Assembly (NCBI GenBank): GCA_963971225.1
Contig: OZ020270.1
Span: 17,657,817 to 17,721,816 of the forward strand
Length of the DNA: 64,000 nucleotides
Origin: Melieria omissa
Lineage: Eukaryota; Arthropoda; Insecta; Diptera; Ulidiidae
Reading direction: 5' to 3'
A program made the position numbers and the translations under genes. The notes below the pieces were generated by a model. The model was not told the origin of the DNA and searched no databases. It worked only from the letters and a program-made list of their open reading frames with translations. Shown here piece by piece: positions 44,543 to 57,186 of this stretch. Within the stretch, counting starts at the first letter, position 1, and every line of letters begins with the position of its first letter.

Positions 44543-46090
44543 CTTACAAACTAAAACGAAACAGATTTTTAAATTTACGGTTAAGTTCAAAGTTAACGTT
44601 CTACGTCTTGGGTAACCAGTTGTACAGCTTTCGGGTACGGCAGGTCGTGTCAGCTGACACGTCAAATTAAGTTACGCTTTAGGTAACTGGCCCATAAAGC
44701 CGTAGAGAGTCGGCCACGTGCGCTTTGCACGTCGTTTGCTGCGTGCGCGATTATGGCGAAATATGCAAACCAGCCAGCCAGCGCCCATTAACCGGTTCAG
44801 CGGAAAAGTTCCTCTTGAACTTGCAAGCTGTACGTTGGTTATTGCTTGTTGGCCATGTGGGCAGTGCAATCGACGTGTGACGGCGACAATTTTATGTCTA
44901 TAACGCAATTACGGTCAAAAGACTTGTGTGCGGATGGATGGGACGGTACGGACAAACGCATTATAGTATAAACAGAACCAAGTCGTCTGCCGAATTTATT
45001 CGCACCGAAAAATGACGCAGCGCGTCATACGTCGTGAATAACGCACAGTGAAACATAATGGGTGCGAAATTCGCATCAGCTGTGTACAAAAATTATTCCT
45101 GCAAACACACGATAGGTCGAGGGGCAACTTCCTCAATTAGCAGCTCCGTCTTGCCCATTTTCCAAAACATACGAAAGGGAAAGACAAAGTTGATTATTTG
45201 GCACAATTTTTTATTAAAATTTGAAGCACTTACAACTTTGCAACCTTAAAGTAGCACAAATCACAAAATGTTTGCAGAATTTTTCGTTTGTTTACATTTT
45301 CGATTTTCACCTCTGACAGCTGCACAGCTGATTGGTTCGCACGACGACTGCGACCAAATTAGAATTTGTTCTATCGTCGGACTACCAGTGGTCGGTCGAA
45401 TATCGCAGTCGTCGTCGTTGTGGGCAATCGCATGCACTGCTGTGTGTTTTAATTTTGACAGCGTACGTTCGGTGCGTAAAAATCGCCCGACGATTTGATT
45501 CTGTTTTACTATTAAATGGACGAGCGCATGCGACATTCGTACGGATTGGACAGATGGACGAATAGACGATACAGAAGGATGGACAACTAAAACAAATAAT
45601 TGGATGGGGCAATGATACGGAAGACCGAAAGAAGGTAGACAATTGCTCTGGGCGCTTGCTGGCCTATCGACGGCACCAAATATGTATGCAGCGTTCAGAG
45701 CTAACTATGCAAGATGCAAATATGAAATCAAACATATTTGCCCAACAAGTGCTTAAACGAGTGTCGGTGTTGAGTGTGTGTGTCGCAAGTGCTAAAAAGA
45801 AATGCTGACTACGTGCGTTGTGTGTGCGTTCTGGGTGCATTGGTGTGCGACATGCTGCGTGCCACGGCGCTCGCTTTTCTGCACCAAGTGGCAGAGTATT
45901 AATGTTTGTGCAACAATTTTTGTGCAAACAGTGTGCATACAAATTTAGTATAACTTTTATTTTTGATTTTGTTTTTGTTGTTGTAATTATTATTGTTTGC
46001 TTTTATTGTTTGCTTGCCATTTTGCTGATTTTGCGCTGTCCCCGTCGTTGTTCTGGTTGCTGTTACTCAGGTGCCGTTGATTGGCGCTTG
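44543..46090. other. Unassigned DNA (about 1.5 kb)
   Basis: 44,560-44,720 shares an inverted repeat with 34,440-34,500. The remainder shows several open frames on both strands without a recognisable domain and a T-rich tract at 45.95-46.0 kb. Could be unique intergenic sequence. Confidence 0.35.
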
Positions 46091-46164
46091 AGCGTCTCTG
46101 GCTCAAACGGTCCGTTTGAGTGTGATGCCGTAACTCACATACAGCCACTTTCTTTTATATATAT

Positions 46165-46588
46165 TGTTACGAATACAACGTCTAGTGGGCTGTTACGTAT
46201 CACTGGATTGTGCAATTTGAAAATGAAACAACTTTAATTATTCCAACGCAGCCAATTCAAAACCAACAGTCACTTTATTATTCACAGTTTTACACTTTAC
46301 TGTTCGTACACTTAAGTATTTGCTTAATTACTCCGTGTGGCAACTTCACTTGTCAAAACCAGATTGACTCGCTGCGCCGCATCCGGCTGCCTTTTATACC
46401 CGTCCGGCCATCGCGCAGATCGTTCTCGCACATTCCCGAGTGGACTAAAGGTTTCCCTGATGATCGCGATCATCGTTGCCAGATTGGACTAAAAGTTATT
46501 ATCGCAGCCGTCGTTGCCACATTGAATTATAGCACGGCGCGAAGCGGCAGGGTTGCTTTGCACAGCGACAGACTGTCTTACCGTTACA
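46165..46588 (-). repeat. Gypsy 3' LTR
   Basis: Termini TGTTAC...GTTACA. In the sense direction a TATA box TATAAAAG is at 46,391-46,398 (complement). Confidence 0.95.
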
Positions 46589-46600
46589 CTGCCCACCACT
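46589..46600 (-). promoter_or_regulatory. Polypurine tract
   Basis: The sense strand reads AGTGGTGGGCAG directly before the 3' LTR, the purine primer for plus-strand DNA synthesis. Confidence 0.85.
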
Positions 46601-49600
46601 TAGACTTGTTCGTCCCGAACAAGTGCCGAGGCTCCGCTGTGATGAGGCACCAGACGCTCCAAATTGACTACCTTCAGCTTAGCGCCTCTATTGCTGGTAC
46701 GTTGAATCCGGTATACCACGTCGTTAATCCTAGTCACGGCTTCGTACGGTCCTTCCCATGACGCTTGAAGTTTCGGAGACAAACCTTTCCTCCGCTGCGG
46801 GTTGTAGAGCATTACCAAATCGCCTTCTTAGAACCCTGCTGAGTTGGCCCGTAGATCGTATCTGGCTTTCGCCTTATCGCTGACCAGTTTGGTACGGCCC
46901 CTTATAAACTGGTGAATTTCCTCCAGTTCCGCCCGGTTATTGACCACGTACTCCGTCTTAGGACCTCCCGTTGTGCCGACTACCCCGAACTTCAAGTCAG
47001 CGGGTAACCGCAACTCTGTGCCGAACACTGCTCGGGCTGGAGTGAGTGATGTCGTGTCGTGCGGGGCTGACCTATACGCCATCAGGAACAGGGGGATATG
47101 CGTGTCCCAATCCTTTTGATTCCTGCCTACCACTTTCCGCAGGTATTCCTCCAGTGTCCGGTTAAAGCGTTCCACGATGCCGTCGGACTGTGGGTGCAAA
47201 GGAGTGGTACGCGTTTTCTTTATCCCAGCAGCCCACAGACTTCCTTGAATACCGCAGACTCGAAATTCCAGCCTTGATCTGAGTGCAACTCCAACGGAAC
47301 TCCGAACCGGGCTACCCAGTTGTTTACCAGCTTTTCCGAGATCGTAGTGGCCTCCTGGTTAGGAATAGGGTACACTTCGGGCCATTTGCTGAAGTAATCC
47401 ATTACAACCAGCACATATTTGTTGCCTTGACTGCTAGTTGGGAATGGGCCGGCGACGTCCATAGCAATCCGCTCGAAGGGCGCTCCCACGTTGTACTGCT
47501 GCATGCGGCCTCGAGATTTTCTTGTCGGCCCTTTCGCGGCTGAACATCGGTCGCAGCTCTTAATCCACTCTGCAACAGACTCCTGACATCCTACCCAGTA
47601 GAATCGTCTTTTTATTTTGGCGACGGTTTTGGTGATACCCAGGTGCCCTCCACTGGAGTCGTTATGGTACGCCTCGATGACCTCGTTGATTCTGCATTTC
47701 GGCACTACCATTAGGGAGTCGCTGGTCCGACCATCCGCGCTCTCCCATTCGCGGTACAGGCATCCTTCCTTCAGCCGCAGACTTTTCCACTGTGCCCAGT
47801 AAGCCTTAGCGATTGGGCTTTCACCGGCCACCTCCTGCCAGTCTGGACGTGCGCCTTGCTTCTTGCCTTCGATGATTTTTGCAAGATCCGCAGCCTCACG
47901 CTGGTCCTTTCGTAGCCTCTCCGCAGACCACTCTTCCTCTGGCATAACGCTTACCAACCGGGCGTCCACTATCTGTTCTTTGCTTTCGGCTCGCGAGCAC
48001 GGCCTGCATTCGACTTTGCACGGACGGCGTGACAAGGCATCGGCATTTCCATGGCTACTGCCCTTGCGATGCTCTATCGTGTAGTCGTAGCTCTGTAGTA
48101 GCTCGATCCACCGCGCCAATTGCCCTTCAGGATCCTTAAAGTTCAGGAGCCATCTCAATGCCGCATGATCTGTGCGCAGGCGAAACCTTTGTCCATACAG
48201 ATATTTGTGGAAGTGTTTTACGCAGTCCAATACCGCCAGCAGTTCTCTCCGTGTCACACAGTAATTGCGTTCCGGTTTCGATAGAACCCTACTGTAGTAC
48301 GCTATCACTTGTTCCTGGCCGTCTATTATCTGTGATAGCACACCGCCAATACTATTCCCGCTTGCATCTGTATCCAGCACAAACATCTCCCCAGGCACGG
48401 GGAAGCCCAGAATTGGAGCACTGCACAGTTTTGCCTTCAGACGTGCAAAAGCCTGTTCCTGCTCCTCGTTCCACTCGAAAGCTTGGCTCTTTTTCGTCAG
48501 TTTGTGCAGGCTGCTGGCTATGTTCGCGAATCCCGGAACAAATCGGCGGTTGTATGTGCACAGGCCCAGGAATCTGCGGAGTTCGTGTAGATTGCGTGGC
48601 CGAGGCCACTCCTTCATCGCCGTGATTTTGCCTTCATCCGTATGTACTCCGCGGGCGGAAACCGTATGACCCAGATACTTGACCTCCTTTTGGAACAGCG
48701 AGCACTTCTTTGGGTTGAGTTTAAGCCCGGCTTCTCGTATCCGCTGGAATACCTCCTTTAGCTTTCCCAGGTGGTCGTCGAAGTTTTTACCCATCACGAT
48801 GATGTCGTCGAGGTACACCAGACACGTCCGCCAATGCAGCCCTTTTAGCACGCGTTCCATTAGCCGCTCGAATGTTGCTGGTGCGTTGCAGAGTGCAAAC
48901 GGCATGACGGTGAACTGCCACAAACCATCGCCAACACTGACAGCCGTTTTCTCCTTGTCCTTGTCTGCAAGCTCTACCTGCCAATAGCCGTTGCGTAAGT
49001 CGAGCGTGGAGAACCACTGCGTGCCTGACAGTGTGTCCAGGGTGTCATCGATCCGAGGTAGTGGATAACTGTCCTTCTTGGTCACATCATTGAGCTTCCG
49101 ATAATCCACACAAAACCGGGTACTGCCATCTTTTTTGTTGACTAGCACGACCGGCGAGCACCAGGGGCCCGAAGAAGGCTCTATGACCTTGTCTCTCCGC
49201 ATGTTCTCGATCAAATTTGTGACCTCCTCCCTCTTGGCCAGAGGAACTCGTCTTGGCGGTTGGCGAATCGGTTTTGCACTTCCGGTGTCGATGTTGTGCT
49301 TCACTATGGCTGTTCTTCCGCCTGCTTCTGCCGCAAATATTGACCCATAGTGCTGCAGGAGTGACGTCGCCTTCTGTTTCTGCTTGGCCGTCAACTCGCT
49401 GCTCCACTGGTTCTCCTGCGGTATGGCGTCCATGTTAAAACCGCTCTTCTTATTACCTCCAGGCCGGCTACTCTCGCAATTGACTACTGCTACAGCTTCC
49501 TTACACTCGCCAATTACCTCATCTTTCCCGACATATCTGGGTGCATTCCGGGGGTTCAGTATTCTGACTGGTATTCTGCCATTTTTAGGTTCCACTAATG

Positions 49601-49950
49601 TACGTCCGATGATGATGTTTTCGTGTCCTTGTTTCGGTGCTTCTACTACCCACAGCCGACTCCTCCCATCGTCCTCGTCCACCTTTGCCCACAAAATCGC
49701 CTCAGAATTCGCTGGTATCCTCCTGTGTTGACACGATACAACCTTCCTTACCGCCACGCTTCGCTTATAGCCGGTGTGCAGCGGGAATTCAACGTTGGCA
49801 TATCTCAGCACATTTTCCTTCAGGTCCAGCGTAAAACCGTGCCTTATCATGAAATCCACGCCGATAATCACGTCTCCATTATATCCGCGACGATGAACTC
49901 ATGTTCCAGGCTGCTGGTGCCGATAGCAATCGTTTTCGTAACTTTCCCTC
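46600..49950 (-). pseudogene. Gypsy pol: protease remnant, RT, RNase H, integrase (broken)
   Basis: The protease is only its C-terminal half (from about 49,950 to the IIGVDF block at 49.87 kb), with a one-base frame break near 49,888. The RT is intact in frame: RFCVDYRKLNDVTKKDSYPL, TLDLRNGYWQ, MPFALCNAPATF (usually PFGL) and catalytic CLVYLDDIIV. RNase H: VLDTDASGNSIGGVL. Integrase: HLGITKTVAKI with CDRCSAAK zinc finger, then AMDVAGPFPTS and HSDQGWNFE. A base loss in the C-run near 47,224 shifts the frame before the catalytic Glu, and a CAA-to-TAA change near 46,826 stops the C-terminal part. Confidence 0.93.
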
Positions 49951-50991
49951 TCACCGGCGCGCGCTCGCCAGTCGCAGTCGCGGATCATGAAGACCTTCAA
50001 TAAACGCCTCAATCTTCATCTTCTCGAGATCATCCGCGCCGAAGGACGGGTAGCACAGCTGTACGAGCCGCTCAATGTCTGCTGCATATGTCTGCTGCGC
50101 CTCGTTGGCTCTTTGCCTGCGGTTCTTCAGCTCACAGTAGTACAGCGTTCTGTTGTGCTCGTCGCTGTATTTGGCTGCCAACGCCCTTTTGACGGTCTCG
50201 TACTCACTTCGTAAACATTCTGGAACTGATTTTATTACCTCAGCCGCAGCACCTTTAAGAGCCAGCGCCAATCTCCGACCTTTCCTTACATCGGTCCACT
50301 GATTTTCCAGAGCAGCCAGGTCGAATTGTAGCTTGAAGGTATCGAACGGCGTAGTCCCATCGTAAGTAGGCACTTCTGCTCGGGTGGCAACACTTTCCGG
50401 AACCGGCGGCAACCATTCTCGCGGCTGTACCTCCCTAAGCCGCTCGTCCATTTTTCTGTTCATCGAAACTTCCAGACTATCAACTCGTTTGTTCAGGGAA
50501 TCATCACGGTCGTCGACTCGTTTATCCAAGTGCTCTACTCGCGTCTCCAGGTGTTCGACTTTCCCATTAATCCTGTCTGAGATTTCCTCCACTTTCTGCT
50601 CCAAGCGCGCAGAATTTTCCTGAAGCTTGCTGGACAACTCCCGATTTACATTTTCAAGTTTTGCTGCCATCTGCGCCGACATTTCACGATTGGAAGTCTC
50701 GAACATGCCTTTCATTGCAACCATAAGCTGGCTCATGTCCATTGCTTGTGGTGGCGCAGCCGCTGCAGCCGTACTTTCCATCGACGCAGTAGCAGCAGGC
50801 GATTCCTCCACCTTGGCCGACGCCTCTAGCTCCTGCGTTCCGAACTCGTGCGCAGACCAATCGATGCCTCGTGCCTCACACGCCTCTCGCAAGGGCAGCT
50901 GCAACTCCACCTTTCCGCAAGCAGTCGGCAAATTCCAGGCAGCCAGCTCCTTCTTCAGCTGGTCCACCTTCAGCAGCTCGAGTTTAACCAT
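49951..50991 (-). pseudogene. Gypsy gag (truncated at C-terminus)
   Basis: A 346-residue Gag from ATG 50,989-50,991. The N-terminal helical segment (KVDQLKKELAAW) may be a SAP-like fold. A long coiled coil with heptads (residues about 110-190; EHLETRVEHLDKRVDDRDD) is followed by the retrotransposon Gag core (PFDTFKLQFDLAALENQW, LALALKGAAAEVIKSVP). It ends at LRLASARR followed by TGA, without the zinc knuckles expected there. The deletion runs directly into protease sequence. Confidence 0.92.
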
Positions 50992-51043
50992 GTCCGTGCT
51001 TTTATAATTTTATTTTAGTTTTTTTTTATTTTCAATTTTCCAC

Positions 51044-51062
51044 AATCCCACTTCTGACACCA
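51044..51062 (-). promoter_or_regulatory. Primer-binding site, tRNA-Leu type
   Basis: The sense strand reads TGGTGTCAGAAGTGGGATT two bases downstream of the 5' LTR. This is complementary to the 3' end of animal tRNA-Leu (...AATCCCACTTCTGACA plus CCA). Confidence 0.88.
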
Positions 51063-51064
51063 AA

Positions 51065-51488
51065 TGTTACGAATACTACGTCTAGTGGGCTGTTACGTAT
51101 CACTGGATTGTGCAATTTGAAAATGAGACAACTTTAATTATTCCAACGCGGCCAATTCAAAACCAACAGTCACTTTATTATTCACAGTTTTACACTTTAC
51201 TGTTCGTACACTTAAGTATTTGCTTAATTACTCCGTGTGGCAACTTCACTTGTCAAAACCAGATTGACTCGCTGCGCCGCATCCGGCTTACTTTTATACC
51301 CGTCCGGCCATCGCGCAGATCGTTCTCGCACATTCCCAAGTGGACTAAAGGTTTCCCTGATGATGATGACCATCGTTGCCAGATTGGACTAAAAGTTATT
51401 ATCGCGGCCGTCGTTGCCACATTGAATTATAGCGCGGCGCGAAGCGGCAGGGTTGCTTTGCACAGCGACAGACTGTCTTATCGTTAAA
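51065..51488 (-). repeat. Gypsy 5' LTR
   Basis: Starts TGTTAC; the outermost end reads GTTAAA where the partner has GTTACA (one substitution). Sense TATA box at 51,291-51,298. Confidence 0.95.
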
Positions 51489-51497
51489 ATATATAGA

Positions 51498-53000
51498 TTT
51501 AAGTTATATGGGCGGTGCCAAGCCCCCGTGTTCAATACCCGCACCATCCCGTCTGTCGGAAGGGAAAATGGTAGGTTCGTGCTTAGTTTCATTGCTGTGC
51601 CACTTAAAGTTCAGCAAAAGATTTGGGTCACAAACAATGCGCCACGCCCCTTGTCTGACGCCCATCAAATCGTATCATTAGAATGACTCATATATGAGAC
51701 GACAGGGTACTAAATTTCAGTGTTGTATGACTTATAATTCCGAAATTATTCCATATTAAAAATTTGAGTTGCATGAGTGGTGCCCCGCCCCCTTGTCCAA
51801 AATCCACCCTATTCCCCCTGCCGAAGGACACGACTAAATAATAAGTTTATACCGAGTGTCATTGATGTGAATGTATAGTTCAAAAGCTACACCGGAATTT
51901 AAAAAGTGCCACGCCCCTTTCCAACGCCCATTAAATGTTATTTGTGGAACGACACGTTTACGCCATGACACTATTCCAAATTTCAATGCTGAGCGACTTA
52001 TAATTCCGAAAATATTCCATATCAAAAAGTTGGGTTCTATGGGCGGTGCCACGCCTCCTTGTCCAAAATACACCCTATTCCCCATGCCGAAGGACATGAC
52101 CAAATCGTTACCTTGTTCCAAGTGTCGTTGATGTGAATGCTATAGTTCAAAAGTAACACCGGAATTTAAAAAGTTCCACGCCCCTTGTCCAACGCCCATT
52201 AAATTTTACCAGTCGAATGACACGCTTACATAATGACACTGTTCCAAATTTCAATACTGAGCGACCTATAATTCTGAAGATATTTCTAATCAAAAATTTG
52301 GGCTGTATGGGCGGTGCCACGCCCCCTTGTCCAAAATAGACTTAATTCCCCCTGCCGAAGGGCACGACTAAATAATAAGTTTATACCGAGTGTCGTTGAT
52401 GTGAATGCTATAGTTCAAAAACTACACCGGAATTTAAAAAGTGCCACGCCCCTTTCCAACGCCCATTAAATTTTATTTGTGGAACGACACGTTTACGCCA
52501 TGACGCTGTACAAAATTTCAATGCTGAGGGACTTATAATAAAGCTATTCCATATTAAAACATTTAGTTGTATTGACGGTGCCACGCCCCCTTGTCCAAAA
52601 TCCACCTTTTTCCCCCTGCCGAAGGACACGACCAAATCCTTAGTTTATACTGAGTGTCGTTGATGTGAATGCTATAGTTCAAAAGTTACACCTGGATTTA
52701 AAAAGTGCCACGCCCCTTCTCCAACGTCCACTCAATTTTACCGGTGGAATGTTACGCTTACGCCATGACACTGTACCAAATTTCAATGCTGAGCAACTTA
52801 TAATTTCGGAGCTATTCCATATTAAAGAATTGACCCCCCCCTTGTCCAACGCCCATTAAATTTTGCCGATGAAAAGACACGCCTACACCATGACACTGTA
52901 CTAAATTTCAATGCTGTTCGACTTTTAATTCCGAAGATATACCATATTAAAAATTTAGGTTGTATGGGAGGTGCCACGCCCACCTGCCGTACAAACATGT
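51498..53000. repeat. About 266-bp tandem array in Helitron H3
   Basis: Landmark GTCRTTGATGTGAATG at 51,858, 52,124, 52,392 and 52,656 (spacings 266, 268, 264). Each unit has two sub-blocks around GCCACGCCCC and AACGCCCATTAAA. Homologous to the array in H1. Confidence 0.9.
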
Positions 53001-53279
53001 AATATCGCTATAAACCACCGCATTGACATCTTCTATCACACACAAACAAAATTTTTCCGAAAGAATGAGCCGTTTTCGCAAACACTGGCTACACACAGAA
53101 TGTTAAGTTTTTTTTATATATAAGACTACAAAATGTCCTTATAAAGAATGTTTACCTCTAAATTTATCAGTGTTTCTCTACAATATTATGCATGTATAGT
53201 ACATATAAACCTTCCTCTTGAATCACTCTATCCATTAAAAAAAACCGGTCCATAGTGATACCAGAAAGGTTCTGGAGCT

Positions 53280-53612
53280 TCAGACCTGTATATAATTTTT
53301 TAAAAACGTTCTGGCAAATCTAAGCAAGTCGCCGCTTTTTTGTTCCGCGATTCTTTCCAAGGAAGGGAACGACGCGGATCCAAGGCAGCTGACCCGTGAT
53401 CTGTAGAGAGCAGGGCAGTGGCACAGCAAATGCTCCAGGGTACCCTTGCTCTTCACCACATCTTGTGCATGCATCACTTGGTACCAAGCCAAGTTTGGCA
53501 GTGTGGGACGGTGTGAGACATGTCCCGTGAGTATCCCGGTTAATAGTTTGCAATCATCTCTTCGGAGTGATAGTACAAACTCTGTGTTGTTGATATTGTG
53601 TTCGCGAAGCAT
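53280..53612 (-). pseudogene. LINE ORF2 C-terminal fragment
   Basis: A 110-codon frame with LLTGILTGHVSHRPTLPNLA and LEHLLCHCPALYRSRVSCLG, the end of ORF2 in R1/LOA-like LINEs (after RNase H, with an HLLC.CP motif). The Cys normally preceding it is lost (QDVVKSKG). It could be the missing 3' part of a LINE like that at 17-19 kb, but no link is shown. It abuts truncated Z3. Confidence 0.7.
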
Positions 53613-53619
53613 GATTTTT

Positions 53620-54513
53620 GCTGTGCATGATCAAAGAATATAAAGAAAATAATTTTCTTTGGCATGATACATACACATCGTTGCTAAGGCAACGCATTGT
53701 CAATAGCTGCGGCGCCAGCAGGTCTATCCTCTGCGTCGGCGTAACTGTATTGCGACAATGAAGTGACCGCTGAACAATTACATTCGTTTTGGAATATTTG
53801 CCGATCTTTTCATTTTTTTTGCGAAAAGCAAGTGCCTGGGCGTACCAAGCAACAAATTAAAGGGGACAAATCCATAACTACATTTCCGAATTCAGAATAT
53901 AAAATTCAAATAGAATAGAATATAGATTTCTGAGCATATGTATATAAAATATAGAATTATGTAGGGGGAGCTACCCTCCTCTACCCATACCTAGGTACGC
54001 CCATGAGCGCCTGTCATCATCAACCGAATCTTTTTGCTGTATGGTTGTTTGTAACCGTATGCTGCGCTTGGTTGATTGATTTTAAAACTTGCGAACAAAA
54101 CCAAACGATTCACTAATCAAGAGATCTAGAAACCAAATAAATTGTTCATTCATCTTTTTTTCACAAGTCGTAAAAAAAGGAATATATATTTAAGAAGAAG
54201 CCATTAAAAAGTTTTTGGCGGCTACAGTGAGGATTGAACCGCGAACTCGTCGTCCGAGACACTCCCGCTTACGCGTTTGACCATCAACACTCAATCCCGA
54301 CTGGCTGCTTAAAAGGTGTGATAAGAGACAAGCGCCGTTTTGACTAGAAAATCACATATTTCTGTATCTCAAAACAGAGTACAATGCGTGTGAAGCGGTG
54401 TTTGTGTGAGTGACATTAGAGGCCAAAAAGCTCTTATCGGAGGCCAAATTTTTCGAACTTTTTGACACATTTTTTCCTTGGCCGCTGGACATCTATATGA
54501 TGAGTTATCTGTG
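53620..54513 (-). mobile_element. Z family copy 3 (truncated)
   Basis: Inverted relative to Z2 and lacking its distal third (cut near 53,620). The TIR end CACAGATAACTCATCATATA (complement) ends at 54,513. The plus-sense module is preserved on the minus strand (B box 54,231-54,239; A box 54,272-54,283). The flank beyond 54,513 is the same sequence as the left flank of Z2. Confidence 0.85.
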
Positions 54514-55591
54514 CTATCACTAAGCAAATAAACACATAGAGGTGTCAACTGGCACAAATTTGCGTACCAGCGCAGTAGGTCCCATACGCACTTCGGCTAT
54601 TCGAACATATTCGCGATGACTTCGGCAAACTTCTCAATTCGAAGTCAGCTTTCATAATTTGCTTTATGTTGATGTGGTCAGTCGCACATCAACTGTGCGC
54701 TGTGATGATCAAAGTAAATCCTAAGTAGCGCCACTCTTTTTTGGCCGGACACTAGTGGCAGTGTTGCCGCACAAGCAGTGCTGCCGCATAACGATTTTCT
54801 GTTGGTTTTGGGAGTAAATTTTATGCCAAATTTTCTGACTGCTCTTTCCAATCAAGAAATAAAGAAATGTTTGAAAGATTAAATATCTTAACAAAACTGT
54901 AAAATTACTGGAGAAATACAATAGTTATTACCACAATTGATTAAAATAGACAACATTTGAATAAAAATTTCAATTTTTCTTTCCCACAAATAATTTCATG
55001 ATGAAAACATAAAACATTCTAAATCAATATCAAGGTAATTTTGTTATTGTACAAGGTAAAATGCGAACGACAAAGTTTCTTGCAATAAATTATTTCAAAA
55101 TTTGTGTGTTATAGTATTGTCGTGCATCTTCAGAGCTCTTAATACGTACTAAAAATATGTTTTTATTCATTTTGATTGGTAATATAAACTCACAACACGA
55201 TAATTTAATCAAAAGATGATGAATGTGTTCAGAAGAACATTTTCGTATTCATTATTAAATTTCTTTGATGCGACTGAACTGAATGAAATAATTTTAATGA
55301 AATCATAATCATTACAAACATTTCCCATCTTAATACATTTCTATATTCACCATCGATAACAAAAATTTCAACCCTGTCTTATAATAATTTGACCACTTTC
55401 ACCACAAAATGTGCAAATTTCACCTACAATGCAGAAATGAAATGTCATTTTTGATTACATTGTTCAAAAGGAACAAAATATCGCAACGAAACACATTAAA
55501 AATTAATATAATTAAATATAATAAAGTGCCGAAGTGAAACCTGGTGAGTATCTATCAATCTCACTTTTTTAAATTGTATTTTCTCTTTTAG

Positions 55592-56396
55592 GTAGCCATA
55601 TTGCGCTCGAGTTGCAGAAGCAAGTCGCGGAAATGCAATTCGCCGGGTAGCCATTATATCCAGGAGCAGGAGCATATTCCTCGGTTTGCTCCATCGAAAT
55701 GCAATGTGCGAATTGTAATGTAAGTAAGTGTGAATTAAATGAAGACATATCTAATACGTCGCTTTAATTTCTTTTTCCCCACCACTTTGCCTGGATCTCC
55801 GTCTTGTCGTCGACCAATTGAAGGATTATACAAGCACGGGAAGATCCACTTAAGCGTTTGGCGAAACGCCCCAGCGATGAACGCTATGTGGATGTGGCAG
55901 ATCGCAAGCGACCAGCAGGCACTGACAGTCGTTTCGAGGCACCACCGCCACGTTTTGATGCAAGTCTAGCGTCATCCAGAAGGTACGTCTTACATTCTAT
56001 TCTCTTGTTCTCCCTAGGCCGAAAAAAAATATTCTGAAAACATTCTATTAATCTATTTGCGTGTTGTTTTTATTCCGCAGTTACGATAAGAAGCGTGACG
56101 ATAATGGCAGCTCAACTTCCAGCAAGCGTGGCATTGACGGCTACACAACGGCCACGAAACGCCTGGACTATTTTAAGCGCGGCGCTAACACAAGCAGCAG
56201 CTCAAAGCGGCCAGCTATTGATGATTAAACTACAGCGCCGGCGAAGCGAAGCACCGATGACTACACCAAACGCAGTACTAGCGACTACATTTCATCGTCC
56301 ACGTCGTCAATGGCAGTGGCATGTATGTGGCATGGCATGTACACTGGCGGCCGGCCAGCACAGGATCATTATGGTGCACCGGTGTCACCCTATTGA
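55592..56396 (+). pseudogene. Three-exon gene fragment, Lys/Arg/Ser/Asp/Tyr-rich protein
   Basis: Exon A 55,592-55,719 follows a pyrimidine-rich TTTTAG acceptor and ends at a GTAAGT donor. Exon B ends at 55,982 with a GTACGT donor. Exon C starts at 56,081 after TTCCGCAG. Exons B and C join in the same phase (ASSR + SYDKKRDDNG). The protein is low-complexity and basic: AKRPSDERYVDVADRKRP, then STSSKRGIDGY, TTATKRLDYFKRG and RSTDDYTKRSTSDY, the style of nuclear RNA-binding protein tails. Lesions: TAG in exon A (about 55,651) and TAA at 56,226-56,228 where Tyr is expected. Terminal TGA at 56,394. The parent gene is not identified. Introns rule out a processed copy. Confidence 0.7.
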
Positions 56397-57186
56397 AACG
56401 CAATCGAAAGTTTGATGTTTGGTTGGTTCAATTGAACAGCATCAATACACACATGTCGTATTACATTTTATTAAACCCCTTTTCTAATTCAGCCAAACGC
56501 AAAAGCAGACATCGAATCAACAACCATAACAACTATCGGCAGGCGGCATCCTACTGCTAGCAGCATCTAGATCTGAAAATGTGTTTGCTTTTTCCACACC
56601 ACCCAAGGGGTATGCAAAATGGCGCGTTACCGATGTTTTTGGGTGCTCGGTTCCCCTGTAGGCATATTTTCACGCTTACAATATTTTTTATACTTATGAT
56701 GTACATATAAAAATAAATATATGTAATAAATAAATATATATATATATAATTTATATATTAGATACAAAATATATATACAGTTAAGTTAACTTATCCACTT
56801 AAGCATATACAAATCTAGGCAACAAAGTGGTGGGGAAAGGAAAAAATACATTTTTCTGTGTTTTGAAATTGTCCTGAGAAAGTTATAATAAACAAATTAA
56901 TTGGAAAATTAGCAAATTAAATTAATTTCATTAGCAACTGACAATGACTTGTGGTGAATATATATAACGAAGGCAGAGTTGCTCTTGAATAACAAACGAA
57001 ATAAATTAAATTTGTTCATAAATTTTGGTAAAAACCAACTAATTTACTAGAATTTTATTTAGTTTTCTTTTCTCTGGTTATACCAACATAAAAAGTGAGC
57101 GATTCCTTTATAAAATCGTCTTAAATTACGTTTAATAAATTCATAGAAACTGCAATTTTTTCAGTATTTTTCACGTACACGCAATC
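56397..57186. other. AT-rich tail of element V
   Basis: Probably the 3' UTR of the captured gene at first, then TA-rich microsatellite (56.7-56.78 kb) and AT-rich DNA up to the right TIR. No coding signal. Confidence 0.4.

Larger units (their letters stand above)
46165..51488 (-). mobile_element. Nearly complete Ty3/Gypsy LTR retrotransposon
   Basis: Two 424-bp LTRs (46,165-46,588 and 51,065-51,488), a polypurine tract, a primer-binding site, gag and pol, all on the minus strand; no env. ATAT flanks both ends (46,161-46,164 and from 51,489). The LTRs differ at about 14 of 424 positions by hand count, so the insertion is fairly recent. Lesions: an internal deletion at the gag/protease junction, frameshifts and a nonsense codon. 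A tRNA-Leu type primer site is also used by mdg3-like elements; subgroup by inference. Confidence 0.95.
46092..53125 (-). mobile_element. Non-autonomous Helitron (copy H3), split by Ty3/Gypsy
   Basis: The sequence CAAACGGTCCGTTTGAGTGTG before the Gypsy element and TAGATTTAAGTTATATGGGCG after it are contiguous in H1 (9.87-9.95 kb), so Gypsy entered this Helitron. The right part is an array of about 266-bp units. The minus-strand 5' end is probably TCTTATATATAAAAAAAAC at 53,125. The 3' CTAG end is not preserved, so the left limit is approximate. Confidence 0.7.

Noticed and set aside
46210..46761. Plus-strand ORF of 183 codons over the Gypsy LTR
   Set aside because: It overlaps the LTR and integrase on the opposite strand and recurs in the other LTR (51,110-51,487); a shadow frame.
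48158..48625. Plus-strand ORF of 155 codons
   Set aside because: Antisense to intact Gypsy RT/RNase H coding sequence with clear motifs on the minus strand.
46165..51488. Endogenous retrovirus with env
   Set aside because: Pol ends at the polypurine tract and 3' LTR with no room for an env gene; it is a Gypsy-type retrotransposon without env.
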